Below are positions 14,501 through 24,009 of a DNA stretch of 30,066 nucleotides, in pieces; the stretch's first letter is position 1, and each line of letters starts with the position of its first letter. Both the position numbers and the translations under genes were made by a program. The stretch is from BOG-1363 sp043775355 (GTDB taxonomy: Bacteria; Planctomycetota; UBA11346), in NCBI GenBank assembly GCA_043775355.1, contig JAYVSL010000058.1, positions 1 to 30,066 on the forward strand, in the 5' to 3' direction. The notes under the pieces are model-generated. The model saw only the letters and a program-made list of their open reading frames with translations, searched no databases and was not told the origin of the DNA.

Positions 14501-15757
14501 TTAGCGCAAACCGGAACGATAAAGTCGACTCGGCAAACGGAGGCGGCGTGTTTCGCCAGAACCCGCAAGCACGCCAAGCGGTGCGCCCTCAGTGGTCGCC
14601 ACCAGGCAATCCGAATCGCCAGGAAGATCCATGCTGTCGCCTGCCCACAGACGCAAAGCCACGTCGTGCTCGACTTTTTGCGCGGGTGCGCCGCGTTCGA
14701 TCAGCGCCTGCGCCGCCCACGGCTCCAACGTGCCGTCGTCGCCATGAGCCAGCACCAAACCACGCGCTTCTGAGGGTAATGCGCACGATGCGGCCTGCGT
14801 GCTCGCCATGAATCGCGTGCGGCCATTGCTCCAACAACACAGTGGCGATTGCGGCAGCCAGCGCGCCAGGAGTGGATCCGTATGTGGCTCACGTCCGCGC
14901 AAAGTATCAAACGTCGGCGCATCGTCGGGAGCACGCAGGCGACAGGCAAAGAATGGTTCAGCGCCTTGACGTTGCGGCCACAAGCGCACGGCGCCAAGCC
15001 CGGCGAGGTCGGCGTCACAACCGGGCAACAGCATGGTTTCAACCCGCCACGTCGGATGAGCCTGCAAAAATTGCTGAATAACTTCTTCGTTTTCGCTGAC
15101 GTATGGTGTGCAGGTACTGTAGATTAATCGCCCACCACCACGCACCAAGCGCGCGGCCTCATTGAGTAACGCCAATTGACGTTCGGCCATGCGTGCGACT
15201 TGTTTTGCGGAACGCGATTCATGACCACTGCATGGAGCGTCGACCAGTACGCCATCAGCAACATGTGGATGACGTTCAGCCAGGATGTGAACGGCCATCG
15301 GGGTGACGATCCCGCAAGCGATTCCCTGACGCGCGAGGTTCTCCGCCAAAATACGCCGACGCGGCACGGCGGAATCGCAGCACACCAGCAAGCCATCATC
15401 ACCCAGCGCGATTCCAATTTGCGTGGACTTCGAACCTGGCGCCGCGCAGGTATCAATAATCACTTCGCCGGGCTGGGGCGCGAGCAACAACACCGGAACC
15501 TGACTGGCGGCGTCTTGCGGATAAATCGTCCCGGTGTGGTAATCAAGGAAGTCACCGGGATCACAATCGGACGTAGTAAAACGTCCTGACGAGGTCCACG
15601 GAATCGGCTCCAATACGCCCCAGCCCGCAGGCGTTCCGCGACGCGGATGGAGACGAAAAGACCGACGAAATGGCCCGTTTAGCGTATTCAGAAACTCCGT
15701 GCCATCACTGAGCGAAGCAGCGAGTTGATCAAGTGGATCTGGGTCACGCATGGTCAT
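14501..15757 (-). CDS. RsmF/NSUN-type rRNA (cytosine-5) methyltransferase
   Basis: 418 residues. SAM-dependent m5C RNA methyltransferase. Motif I is VIIDTCAAPGSKSTQ, motif IV is DAPCSG with C176, and motif VI is STCTPYVSENEE with C216, the catalytic nucleophile in NSUN-like enzymes. The N-terminal HPRRGTPAGW and YPQDAASQVPVLLL segments also match the RsmF/RsmB family. The C-terminal extension of roughly 150 residues resembles the PUA-like tail of RsmF, which targets 16S rRNA. The ATG at 15757 overlaps the antiporter stop as ATGA, with an AGG 11 nt upstream, and is chosen over an in-frame TTG at 15763. The genes are likely one operon although unrelated in function. The target nucleotide is not established from sequence. 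Confidence 0.88.
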   Translation of the reverse strand: MTMRDPDPLDQLAASLSDGTEFLNTLNGPFRRSFRLHPRRGTPAGWGVLEPIPWTSSGRFTTSDCDPGDFLDYHTGTIYPQDAASQVPVLLLAPQPGEVIIDTCAAPGSKSTQIGIALGDDGLLVCCDSAVPRRRILAENLARQGIACGIVTPMAVHILAERHPHVADGVLVDAPCSGHESRSAKQVARMAERQLALLNEAARLVRGGGRLIYSTCTPYVSENEEVIQQFLQAHPTWRVETMLLPGCDADLAGLGAVRLWPQRQGAEPFFACRLRAPDDAPTFDTLRGREPHTDPLLARWLPQSPLCCWSNGRTRFMASTQAASCALPSEARGLVLAHGDDGTLEPWAAQALIERGAPAQKVEHDVALRLWAGDSMDLPGDSDCLVATTEGAPLGVLAGSGETRRLRLPSRLYRSGLR

Positions 15758-17166
15758 GGGCAAAACCTTTGCTCGGCAGCGATTTTTTCTGCATGCTCAA
15801 CTTGCTCAGCCTTCGCTTCTCCCGTATGTCGGATCGCCCAGGCGAACGCAGCGGGACAAATAATTTCATGCACGGCAACCATCGCGATGATGACGGTGGC
15901 TAATGATTCGCCCCATCCTGGGAAGCGCTGCGCGACCATGGCTCCCAGCGCCAGCGTCACGCCAGCTTGCGATAACATGCCGATATATCCGTATTTTTTT
16001 ACGCTTTCGTCAGCGCCGCCAAGCCACGAACCAAAACGCACCGAGCTCCACACCGAGATAAATCTGACCACGGTCAGCACCACCACGATCATCCAGCTTT
16101 GTTGCAGCGCGACCATGCTGAGCGACAAACCGGCGACGACAAAGAACACCACAAAAATTGGTTGAGCGATCCGCACGATGGCACTGTCTAAACGCTGAAA
16201 GCCTTGAGCGGTGCGTCCGCCCACCAGATTTTCACAGGCAAAGCCAACCGCCAGCAAACAGAACAGTGGTTTGATATGCAAATACGGAGCGAAGAACGCG
16301 ACGGCCAACAGCAGCGCCATGGCTATCCAACTCAAACCACGATCACTGCGTTCAGTCACCTGTTTCAAGCCGACGCCAACGATGAGTCCAATAACGATCG
16401 ACCATAAAATGGTGCCAGTGACGTTGCCGACCGCCCAGCCTAATGAGACCTCAGTGGTATTGCCGAGCAACGCGATTAGCGCAACTAACACGGTAAATAA
16501 TACGATGACCACCGCATCCATCACCACCGATACGCCCATCACCGTCTGCGTCATCGGCCCATCAGCGCGCAATTCCTTGATTACCGACACCACCACCGTC
16601 GGACTATTGGTGACCAGAATCAAACCAGCGAGCGCAGCGACCGACCATCCTGGAATACCATGGCTGATCGCCATGGCCATAAACGGCGACTGGCCAAGCC
16701 CAGGAATCGACGGCGCGATGAGCAAAACACCCATGACGACGCCAGGAACCACTAAGGTTGAAACCGCCGTAATCGCCAAGATCGCCCGCAGCCGCGCGCG
16801 CAACCACGATAATTTAATTTTCGCGCCGGCCATTAAGGCAATTAAACCAATCGTCAGATCATTGATCGGTCGCGCATCGCGAATGTGCGCTTGATCAACG
16901 AAAACCACAGCGCCAACCGTCGGCCATAATTCTAGCAATAGTATATTGGCCAGCACTCCGGCAAAAATGCTGCCCGAAATACGCGGCAAACCGCAACGCT
17001 TCGCCAGCTGCCCAGCCAGCGTCCCAACTATAAAAATCATACTGACTAACAAAACTAAGGATGCGACTGACGAACCATTTCCTGGCTGATAAGGGAACCA
17101 CCACAACACCATGAGCGCGATGAGCAGAGCGGCAATATCAGCAAGATGAACACGACTAACGGTCAT
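15754..17166 (-). CDS. CPA2-type cation/proton antiporter
   Basis: 470 residues with roughly 12 membrane segments, an inner-membrane Na+(K+)/H+ exchanger of the KefB/NhaP type. The visible family features are the early membrane segment GTLAGQLAKRCGLPRISG, the ADDITIONAL acidic positions in NDLTIGLIALMAGAKIKLSWLRAR, the segment TNSPTVVVSVIKELRADGPMTQTVMGVSVVMDAVVIVLFTV near the middle (by resemblance), and a closing segment IIAMVAVHEIICPAAFAWAI. There is no TrkA-N cytoplasmic domain, so KefB-type regulation is missing. The start at 17166 is inferred from the first membrane segment; a longer frame from 17238 adds a hydrophilic, unsupported N-terminus. It overlaps the methyltransferase gene by 4 bp. 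Confidence 0.85.
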   Translation of the reverse strand: MTVSRVHLADIAALLIALMVLWWFPYQPGNGSSVASLVLLVSMIFIVGTLAGQLAKRCGLPRISGSIFAGVLANILLLELWPTVGAVVFVDQAHIRDARPINDLTIGLIALMAGAKIKLSWLRARLRAILAITAVSTLVVPGVVMGVLLIAPSIPGLGQSPFMAMAISHGIPGWSVAALAGLILVTNSPTVVVSVIKELRADGPMTQTVMGVSVVMDAVVIVLFTVLVALIALLGNTTEVSLGWAVGNVTGTILWSIVIGLIVGVGLKQVTERSDRGLSWIAMALLLAVAFFAPYLHIKPLFCLLAVGFACENLVGGRTAQGFQRLDSAIVRIAQPIFVVFFVVAGLSLSMVALQQSWMIVVVLTVVRFISVWSSVRFGSWLGGADESVKKYGYIGMLSQAGVTLALGAMVAQRFPGWGESLATVIIAMVAVHEIICPAAFAWAIRHTGEAKAEQVEHAEKIAAEQRFCP

Positions 17167-17263
17167 AGGCGACGACGATGTAGGGCATTCGTCCACGCAT
17201 GCAAAGTACCGGATATCGCCCTCTTGTGCGTCGTTCAACGTTCCCTACACCTCCGCCCGCCTA

Positions 17264-17434
17264 GGTGCCGACGCGTACGCGCGTTGGTCAAAAGGGAAGC
17301 CGGTGCGCTGTCATACAGCAAATCCGGCGCGGACCCGCCACTGTAACTGGGGACCGCTCAGCACGAGCCACTGCACCGTTTTGGTGTGGGAAGGCGCTGA
17401 GGCGGGATGATCCAGAAGTCAGGAAACCTGCCTC
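17264..17434 (+). promoter_or_regulatory. Cobalamin (AdoCbl-type) riboswitch upstream of btuB
   Basis: Conserved landmarks appear in order: GGTGCC at 17265, AAAAGGGAAGCCGGTG, AATCCGGCGCGGACCCGCC, ACTGTAAC, GCCACTG, GGGAAGGCG, TGATCC, and the B12-box AAGTCAGGAAACCTGCC ending at 17432. It lies in the divergent region between the antiporter and btuB, about 170 bp before the btuB ATG. The intervening 17435-17603 must hold the expression platform; a GGAG 7 nt before the ATG is the ribosome binding site to be hidden or exposed. Repression of B12 uptake by bound cobalamin is the known role of this class. Confidence 0.93.
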
Positions 17435-17603
17435 GGCCTTGCGGCGTTATCCTCGTGGAACGGGATACGGTCAGTGGTGTTTGCACGGTCGCTGAGGCGA
17501 ACCGCGCGGACACGACGCGGCTCCATTCCACGACGACACATCGCGAGGGTTACGCTGAGCACGACGCTTGGCGGCCACTCACTGTTGACCGTGGAGTTAG
17601 CTC

Positions 17604-19547
17604 ATGCGTATGTCGTCACTCGTCCCTTTCCTTGCCGCGCTGGTGTCGCCAGCGTTTTTATTGGCGGAGGAACAAACTCTTGCGCCAACGCCTGCGCCAG
17701 TCCCAACGACTGCGCCTGTGCCAGTCCCAACGACGACGCCAGTTTCAACCAGCGATACGACGCAAATGATCGTCACCGCTAGTCGCCATGTCGAACCGCT
17801 GTCGCGCAGCATCGCCAGTACCAACGTGGTCACGGCTGAAGACGTTCGCGAACGTGGTTATCAACCGTTTATGCATGACTGGTTGCGTGGGCTTCCTGGC
17901 GTTGATGTGAACCAAGGTGCTGGCGGTTTCTCCAGCACGACTCAGGTTCGCCTACGTGGTGCCAAATTCGGAGAAACTCGTTTCCTGCGCGATGGTATTC
18001 CCGTAACGGATGCCACCTCCAGCGATGGAAGTCCATCCGTTGAATCCCTGGACGCCTCGGGAATTCAGCAGGTTGAAGTCGTGCGCGGTTCGCAAAGCGG
18101 TTTGTATGGATCGAACGCTAACGGCGGCGTCGTTAACCTGATTGGGATTCGTCCCACCGACACCGCGCATTCAGCATTTCAACTCGACGCAGGGAGTCAC
18201 GCCACCGTTGCTGGCAGCGCTCAGGTCACCGGCCCGATTAACGATACCTTTGGTTTTGCGGTCAATATTGGCGGTCTTAGCAGCGAAGGATTCAGCAACG
18301 GCACCACGGCAGATGCCAAAGGTGATCCACGCCACTACGAAAACGACGGACTCCAACGCATTGGTGGGGGCGCTCGTTTGGAAGCCCATAACGATCACGG
18401 CTTGGTTTACCTCTCCGGTAATGTGCAAAAGGCGGATCAAGATTACGACAGCTTTTTAAGCGTACCGCCGTTCACGCTGGATCCCGAAGACAAGACCTCC
18501 AAACAAGAAGTCAGCAGTTGGCGTGTTGCTGGGGGCGGCGAATGGCGAGCGGCAAAATCGTTGCTGATTAGCGGCGACGCCGCGCGCACTACCACGGATC
18601 GCGCGTATCCTAATGAACCATTTTTCACCAAAGATTATCACGCCGAAGATTCCTACGCTGGCGTCCGCGCCCTTGCGCAATTACCGGCGAATTTCAGCGC
18701 CACCGTTGGCATCGATGGCAATTGGCAACACGCGGATCTCATCGATGCCAGTGGCACCAACGAAATCGATCGCGGTGCACATATCATCGGCGTGTGGAGC
18801 ACGGTAACCTATGATCTGCCGTGGCTCTCGCTGAGCGCCACCGGACGGCACGATGATCACACCAGCGAAGGGAGTGCGAATACCTACCGCCTGGGCGCAG
18901 CGACCTTTTGGCTGGAACAGCAATACAAAGTATTCGCCTCGCTCGGCAGCGGCTTCCGCGCGCCAACGCTGTATGAATTGTATGCGCCATTTTTCGGCAA
19001 TCAGGACCTTAAAGCACAGACCTCTACCAGCGCAGACCTTGGCCAAACCATCACCGTTCACGGAACCGGATTATCGATGACCAATACGTGGTTTATCACC
19101 GACTACCAAGACGCGATCACCTTCGATCCCAGCACCTTTCAAAGTATCAATCTGCCGAGCCAATCTCAAATTCGTGGTATCGAAAATGCCTTGGGTTGGT
19201 CACAAGAATTTTTCTCACTCGACACGGTCTATACGTATCAACACAGCGACGACGGCACGGGGAAAAGATTGGCGCAATTACCCGACCATAAGCTGAATCT
19301 GGCGGGTACCGTGCGCGCCTATCAAGCATGGCTGCGGATTGGGTTGGAACGGCAGTGGTCACGTTCTTCCGGCGGCCAAACCCTGGATGCCTACACCCTG
19401 CTCAGCGCCAGTGTCGGCTATGAATTCACCAAGGATTGGACGATCTACGCCCGCGCGGAAAATCTCACCGATGAGCTGTATGAGATTTCGCCCAGCTATT
19501 CTACCGCTCGCCGTGCCGCGTACGGCGGCATTGCCGCGCGCTTCTAA
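17604..19547 (+). CDS. btuB: TonB-dependent cobalamin outer-membrane receptor (BtuB-like)
   Basis: 647 residues. Signal peptide to about residue 21, then a Pro/Thr-rich spacer (27-48) with a two-fold DNA repeat CCAGTCCCAACGAC. The TonB box TQMIVTA is at 53-59. The plug domain follows (GYQPFMHDWLRGLPGVDV, TQVRLRGA, LRDGIPVTD, VEVVRGSQSGLYGSNANGGVVNL), then a beta-barrel ending in AARF with the terminal aromatic. It transports corrinoids across the outer membrane, powered by TonB-ExbBD, which is not encoded here. A cobalamin riboswitch precedes it and btuCDF follow. The ligand is assigned by that context. Confidence 0.92.
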   Translation: MRMSSLVPFLAALVSPAFLLAEEQTLAPTPAPVPTTAPVPVPTTTPVSTSDTTQMIVTASRHVEPLSRSIASTNVVTAEDVRERGYQPFMHDWLRGLPGVDVNQGAGGFSSTTQVRLRGAKFGETRFLRDGIPVTDATSSDGSPSVESLDASGIQQVEVVRGSQSGLYGSNANGGVVNLIGIRPTDTAHSAFQLDAGSHATVAGSAQVTGPINDTFGFAVNIGGLSSEGFSNGTTADAKGDPRHYENDGLQRIGGGARLEAHNDHGLVYLSGNVQKADQDYDSFLSVPPFTLDPEDKTSKQEVSSWRVAGGGEWRAAKSLLISGDAARTTTDRAYPNEPFFTKDYHAEDSYAGVRALAQLPANFSATVGIDGNWQHADLIDASGTNEIDRGAHIIGVWSTVTYDLPWLSLSATGRHDDHTSEGSANTYRLGAATFWLEQQYKVFASLGSGFRAPTLYELYAPFFGNQDLKAQTSTSADLGQTITVHGTGLSMTNTWFITDYQDAITFDPSTFQSINLPSQSQIRGIENALGWSQEFFSLDTVYTYQHSDDGTGKRLAQLPDHKLNLAGTVRAYQAWLRIGLERQWSRSSGGQTLDAYTLLSASVGYEFTKDWTIYARAENLTDELYEISPSYSTARRAAYGGIAARF

Positions 19548-19562
19548 ACAGATGCACAGCGC

Positions 19563-20564
19563 ATGCTGAGCGACAGACTCCTGCCCATGCGTGCGCTGTG
19601 GTTGTGGACCTTATTGATCGGCGTGCTGGCCGTGGTCGCCGGGCTCGGGCTTTGCCTTGGGCGCGGCGATTTGTCTGGGCAAGCGGGTGCGGTGTTTCTG
19701 GAATTACGTGCGTGGCGCATTGCTGCCGCAGCGCTGGCCGGTGCGGCGCTCGGCATGGGTGGCGTACTGATGCAGGGATTATTTCGTAATCCCCTCGCCA
19801 GCCCAGACCTGCTTGGCACCACCGCATTTTCACTTTTGGGCGGACAATTGGTCTTAGTGCTGATGGTCGTGGCCGGAGCCGTTTTACCCACCTGGATACC
19901 GCAAGAATTATTGCTGCCGATTGGATGTTTAATTGGCGCCGCCAGCGCACTCGCCGGATTATTGTGGCTGGCAGAACGTGCGAGTGGACTCACCACCGTG
20001 CTGGTGGTCGGATTTCTTCTTGCCGCATTAGGCGCATCCGCCGCGTCATTGCTGACCAGCTTATGTCGTGATCAATGGGAACTGATGCGTGCGCTGCAAG
20101 GGCTCAGCCTGGGCGGCGTCGATGGAACTGGACCAGCGCAACTCGCGTTGGCCGCGCCATTGGTCGTCATCGGCGGCATCGCCGCGTGGGCCTGGGGACG
20201 ACCGCTCGATCTCTTGCTGAGTGGTGAAGCGGAAGCCGCCGCACTGGGAGTCGATGTGGTGACGGTTCGTCGGTGGACGTTAATCTGGACGGCGACGCTG
20301 ACCGCTGCTGCGGTGGCGCTTGGTGGAGCAGCGGTATTTGTCGGGCTGATCGCGCCGCATGTGATGCGTGGAGTGGTCGGCGTTACGCATCGTCGATTGA
20401 TTCCTGCGTCAGCGTTAGGTGGCGCCATTTTTCTGGTGCTCTGCGATAACCTCGCACGCGCTTTGCCGACCATCGGTGAGCTACCACTAGGCGTCATCAC
20501 CGGATTCATTGGTGCGCCATTATTTATCGTGGTCCTGCTACGTTCCCGGCGGGAGCTGGCATGA
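19563..20564 (+). CDS. btuC: Cobalamin ABC permease (BtuC, FecCD family)
   Basis: 333 residues with about ten membrane segments. FecCD-family signatures: ELRAWRIAAAALAGAALGMGGVLMQGLFRNPLASPDLLGT near residues 46-85 (by resemblance), EAAALGVDV in the cytoplasmic coupling loop, and FVGLIAPHVMRGVVG followed by a PTIGELPLGVITGFIGAPLF-type end. It forms the inner-membrane channel of the B12 importer with BtuD and BtuF. It begins 15 bp after btuB, and its TGA overlaps the btuD ATG (ATGA). A second in-frame ATG at 19587 is possible. Assignment to cobalamin and not to iron siderophore rests on the riboswitch and neighbours. Confidence 0.92.
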   Translation: MLSDRLLPMRALWLWTLLIGVLAVVAGLGLCLGRGDLSGQAGAVFLELRAWRIAAAALAGAALGMGGVLMQGLFRNPLASPDLLGTTAFSLLGGQLVLVLMVVAGAVLPTWIPQELLLPIGCLIGAASALAGLLWLAERASGLTTVLVVGFLLAALGASAASLLTSLCRDQWELMRALQGLSLGGVDGTGPAQLALAAPLVVIGGIAAWAWGRPLDLLLSGEAEAAALGVDVVTVRRWTLIWTATLTAAAVALGGAAVFVGLIAPHVMRGVVGVTHRRLIPASALGGAIFLVLCDNLARALPTIGELPLGVITGFIGAPLFIVVLLRSRRELA

Positions 20565-21397
20565 CGAACGATGCTGTGGAAAAATCAGCGACGACGAACT
20601 CGCCCATGACGACCGCGTTGGTGATCAACGATCTGACCGTACACCATCGTGAACGCGTTTTGCTCGACCATGTTTCGCTCACCGCTGCGCAAGGTCACGT
20701 CACCGCACTGATCGGCTCAAATGGCGCGGGAAAATCGACGCTGATCACAGCGGCATTGGGATTGATGCCATGCACACACGGCAGCGTGTTTTTATCAGGC
20801 CAGGATGTCTTGCGCATGGATCGCCGCGCACGTGCGCGATTGATTGGCTATGTGCCGCAACGCAGCCGTCTGACCGCGCCGTTATTGGTTCATGAAGTGG
20901 TTAACTGCGGTCGTTACGCGCTCGATCAAAGTTGGCATGGCATGGTTGCCAGCAATCACCCTGCGGTGGGAGAAGCCCTTGCTGCGGTTGATGCGACCGC
21001 GCTCGCCAACCGTCGCTTTAACGAACTCTCGGCTGGCGAAGCGCAACGAGTATTGATCGCCCGCGCGCTCGCCGGTGGCGCACGAACATTATTGCTCGAC
21101 GAGCCGACCGCCGCGCTCGATATCGGACACGCGCTCGCTTTATTATTTTTATTGCGCCGCCTTGCGGAAAATGGTTTCACGATTTTGGTTGCGCTCCATC
21201 AACTCGACGAAGTACGCCGCGTTGCTGATCACGTCGTCCTGATCGATCGCGGCCACGTCATGCTGACCGGCGACGCCACCACGGTGCTGGCTTCGTCAGC
21301 GCTCACCAGCGCCTTCGGCGTTGAGCAAGATCCCACCGACGCACGCTTCTTCCGCTTGCCGACACCTCACCCTCCGCGTGCAGGATCATCGTCGTGA
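20561..21397 (+). CDS. btuD: Cobalamin ABC transporter ATPase (BtuD)
   Basis: 278 residues. Walker A GSNGAGKS at 52-59, Q-loop Q100 in YVPQ, signature LSAGE at 156-160, Walker B LLLDE at 177-181, D-loop ALDIG, and H-loop H213 in ALHQLDEV. It belongs to the FepC/BtuD family and energises BtuC on the cytoplasmic side. The ATG overlaps the btuC stop as ATGA and the end overlaps the btuF start as GTGA, so the three are translationally coupled. Confidence 0.93.
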   Translation: MTNDAVEKSATTNSPMTTALVINDLTVHHRERVLLDHVSLTAAQGHVTALIGSNGAGKSTLITAALGLMPCTHGSVFLSGQDVLRMDRRARARLIGYVPQRSRLTAPLLVHEVVNCGRYALDQSWHGMVASNHPAVGEALAAVDATALANRRFNELSAGEAQRVLIARALAGGARTLLLDEPTAALDIGHALALLFLLRRLAENGFTILVALHQLDEVRRVADHVVLIDRGHVMLTGDATTVLASSALTSAFGVEQDPTDARFFRLPTPHPPRAGSSS

Positions 21398-22401
21398 ACC
21401 GTCTTCATGGCATCAATGTGGCCGCCTTAATTGCGGCCTTTATTTTGTCAGCCATCGGCACCAGTTATTTCGCTCATCCATCCGCGACATCGACGGCAAC
21501 ATCACCGCCGAATTCAGCCACCCACATTGCACGCGTTACGCTTCCTGATGGACGACTCGCCGTACACGATGCGCAGGGCACCGCCATACCGCTCGCTCAC
21601 TACACTCGCATCATCAGCCTGAGCCTTGAATCCGATGCGTTATTAGCCGAGCTTTGTGAACGCGATCGCATCATTGGAGTCAGCGTCTATCATCAGTCGA
21701 CGGTGGCTTTGCACTTGGCCGGATTACCTCGCCTTGCTGGTTTGGATAATCTGGAAACGGTCATCGCTCTGATGCCGGATTTGGTGGTGGTATCCAGCAC
21801 CGCCGATCAACTCGATCGCCTAGCGCGTCTTCGCCAAGCTGGACTCACCGTCTGCAGCCTGGGATCGCAACGCGGCGTCGCCTCGCTGATACCCAATGCC
21901 CGCTTGATTGGTGCATTGATCGGTGCTGACGATCGCGCCGAACACTTCGTCACGACCTTCGCTCATCGACTCGCCAACGTCGCCGCATCTCTGCCAACAA
22001 ATCATCCGCGCCGACGTGCGCTTTACCTCGGAATATATGGTCACGAAATCTACGGCGGAACCATCGGCAGTAGTTATCACGACGTCCTGACCGCCGCCGG
22101 ACTCATCGATGTCGCTGCCGAACATTATTCTGGCTGGCCAAAACTTTCCGTCGAAGAAGTGATCGCCCTTAATCCAGAGGTGATCGTGCTAAGCCCACGC
22201 AGCGCCACCGCTCTGCGTGCCCTACCTGGCGTTCAAGCCCTGCGCGCCGTCACCGATGGCCATCTCCTTATCATTGGTGAAGGAATCCTAGAAGACCCAG
22301 GTCCAGGATTACTTGATGCTGCCGAAGCGGTATTTCGCGCGGCGTATCCCGCTATTTCTACGACGGGCTCAGCGGCCCAGGAACTCCGCCGTGAGCGTTA
22401 A
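21394..22401 (+). CDS. btuF: Cobalamin-binding periplasmic protein (BtuF)
   Basis: 335 residues starting at a GTG overlapping the btuD stop (GTGA). An N-terminal hydrophobic segment (9-28) serves as signal peptide or anchor. Two lobes of the class III binding-protein fold are recognisable: RIISLSLESDALLAELCERDRIIGVS, LDNLETVIALMPDLVVVSS, then YGGTIGSSYHDVLTAAGLIDVA and EEVIALNPEVIVLSPRSA. It delivers corrinoids from the periplasm to BtuCD. Its last 98 codons plus 40 bp are duplicated at 23714-24048, on the far side of a nuclease gene. Confidence 0.9.
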   Translation: MNRLHGINVAALIAAFILSAIGTSYFAHPSATSTATSPPNSATHIARVTLPDGRLAVHDAQGTAIPLAHYTRIISLSLESDALLAELCERDRIIGVSVYHQSTVALHLAGLPRLAGLDNLETVIALMPDLVVVSSTADQLDRLARLRQAGLTVCSLGSQRGVASLIPNARLIGALIGADDRAEHFVTTFAHRLANVAASLPTNHPRRRALYLGIYGHEIYGGTIGSSYHDVLTAAGLIDVAAEHYSGWPKLSVEEVIALNPEVIVLSPRSATALRALPGVQALRAVTDGHLLIIGEGILEDPGPGLLDAAEAVFRAAYPAISTTGSAAQELRRER

Positions 22402-22441
22402 AAAAACGCGTCGAATTCGCCTAGAAATTAGCAAAACGCAA
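22106..22441. repeat. Direct repeat DR1 (btuF 3' end, intact copy)
   Basis: 336 bp that recur at 23714-24048 with about eight substitutions and one A deletion (7 A versus 6 A after the stop). Both ends of the match are abrupt, at TCGAT on the left and AAAACGCAA on the right. The copies bracket 1,272 bp holding the DUF1016-family gene. Confidence 0.97.
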
Positions 22442-22578
22442 TTGGGTGCTCAATCATGATTTCAGCGGACGACGATGATCAGATTGTCTAATGAGTTCAG
22501 AGATGCTCCATTCCTCATGCAATTCATGACACGCGTTGCGATGTCGGCGATATCGCGCATGGTTCACGAAATACTCCT

Positions 22579-23655
22579 ATGCCCAGATTACCAAAACCGC
22601 CCACCCGACGTCCATCAGTCACCAATTTGCTGAACAAATCGGCAACCCCACGCCGAATTAGCAAAGGCCATGAATCGTCCTTCACGGAAGTGGTCGGCCT
22701 GATCCAAGCCGCTCGTGATCGCGCCTTGCAGGCGGTGAACGTCGAACTCGTCGGTCTCTATTGGCGCGTTGGTGAATACATCCAGCGCAAGATCAACGCC
22801 GCCGAATGGGGCGAAGCCGTGGTTGAACAACTTGCTGATTATTTGGCTCACCACCATGCTGACCTTAAGGGCTTCACGCGGGCGAGCCTCTTCCGCATGC
22901 GGCAGTTTTATACGGCCTATCAGAACGCGCCGCGAAAAGTCGCAGCGCTGCTGCGACAATTGCCGTGGACCCATAACCTGACCATCCTCGCCCGCTGCAA
23001 GACCGCCGAAGAGCGTAAATTCTACCTGCGCCAAACCGTTGGGGAACGTTGGACCAGCCGTGAACTAAACCGTCAAATAAATACAGGCCTGTTCGAGCGG
23101 GCCGTTATGTCGCCGACAAAAGTCTCAGCAGCGCTGCGACAATTACATCCTCAAGCCCAACAGGCGCTCAAGGACGTCTATACCTTCGATTTTCTCAGCC
23201 TGCCAGAGGGTCATAGCGAGGCCGATCTCCAGCGCGGTCTGGTGGCCAATCTCAAACGATTTCTGCTAGAATGTGGTCGCGATTTCTGTTTCGTCGGCGA
23301 AGAATATCCTCTCCAGGTCGGCAAACGTGACTTCGCCATCGACCTACTTTTGTTCCACCGCGGACTTCAGTGCTTGGTCGCTGTCGAGCTCAAGGTCGAC
23401 GAGTTTCAACCCGAACACGTCGGCCAACTTTCATTCTATCTCGAAGCCCTCGACCGCAACGTTCGCAAAGCACACGAACACCCGAGCGTCGGGGTTCTCA
23501 TTTGTAAAACACGGGACGCAGAAGTAGTCGAATACGCTCTCAGCCGAACGATGGCACCGGCCATGGTGGCTGAGTATAAAACGCTGCTTCCCAATAAGGC
23601 GCTGCTGAAGCGGAAGCTCCTGGAATTTTATGAGGCGCAACGAAGTGATGATTAA
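22579..23655 (+). CDS. DUF1016 / YhcG-family PD-(D/E)XK nuclease
   Basis: 358 residues. The N-terminal DUF1016 domain (about 30-190) is recognised by VELVGLYWRVGEYIQRK, DLKGFTRASLFRMRQFY, LPWTHNLTIL and ERWTSRELNRQI. The C-terminal nuclease domain carries D255 in DFAIDLLLFH, E270-x-K272 in VAVELKVDEF, then HVGQLSFYLEALDR and SVGVLICKTRD, a complete PD-(D/E)XK core. Family members occur as accessory genes, often near restriction-modification or mobile DNA; a physiological role is not established. No partner gene is present. It sits alone between two copies of the btuF 3' end. Flanks 22442-22578 and 23656-23713 are AT-richer than the surrounding genes. No ribosome binding site is obvious. Confidence 0.92.
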   Translation: MPRLPKPPTRRPSVTNLLNKSATPRRISKGHESSFTEVVGLIQAARDRALQAVNVELVGLYWRVGEYIQRKINAAEWGEAVVEQLADYLAHHHADLKGFTRASLFRMRQFYTAYQNAPRKVAALLRQLPWTHNLTILARCKTAEERKFYLRQTVGERWTSRELNRQINTGLFERAVMSPTKVSAALRQLHPQAQQALKDVYTFDFLSLPEGHSEADLQRGLVANLKRFLLECGRDFCFVGEEYPLQVGKRDFAIDLLLFHRGLQCLVAVELKVDEFQPEHVGQLSFYLEALDRNVRKAHEHPSVGVLICKTRDAEVVEYALSRTMAPAMVAEYKTLLPNKALLKRKLLEFYEAQRSDD

Positions 23656-23713
23656 AATTCAAAGAAGTAATTTACGAATGTCTTTTATTTATCTTTGTTT
23701 TATTTATCTTCTT

Positions 23714-24009
23714 TCGATGTCGCGGCTGAACATTATTCAGGCTGGCCAAAACTTTCCGTCGAAGAAGTGATCACCCTTAATCCAGAGGTGATCGTGCTAA
23801 GCCCACGCAGCGCCACCGCTCTGCGTGCCCTACCTGGCATTCAAGCCCTGCGCGCCGTCACCGATGGCCATCTCCTTATCATTGGTGAAGGAATCCTGGA
23901 AGACCCAGGTCCAGGATTACTTGATGCTGCCGAAGCGGTATTTCGCGCGGCGTATCCCGCTATTTCTTCGACGGGCTCAGCGGCCCAGGAACTCCGCCGT
24001 GAGCGTTAA
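23714..24009 (+). pseudogene. btuF 3'-end fragment (duplicate)
   Basis: 97 codons matching the last 97 of btuF with three conservative amino-acid changes (A to T, V to I, T to S), reading into the same RER stop. It lacks the signal peptide and N-terminal lobe, and the only in-frame start is a TTG at 23695, so it should not make a binding protein. Four of the coding differences are synonymous, which suggests that the two copies diverged partly while under selection, that is in another strain's intact btuF. Confidence 0.9.

Noticed and set aside
17407..17782. Plus-strand frames within the riboswitch and btuB leader
   Set aside because: They overlap the riboswitch landmarks and the btuB start in other frames and have Arg/Cys-rich compositions typical of shadow frames.
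22442..22578. Short frame starting at the ATG near 22456 as a gene before the nuclease
   Set aside because: It ends after about eleven codons and has no ribosome binding site.
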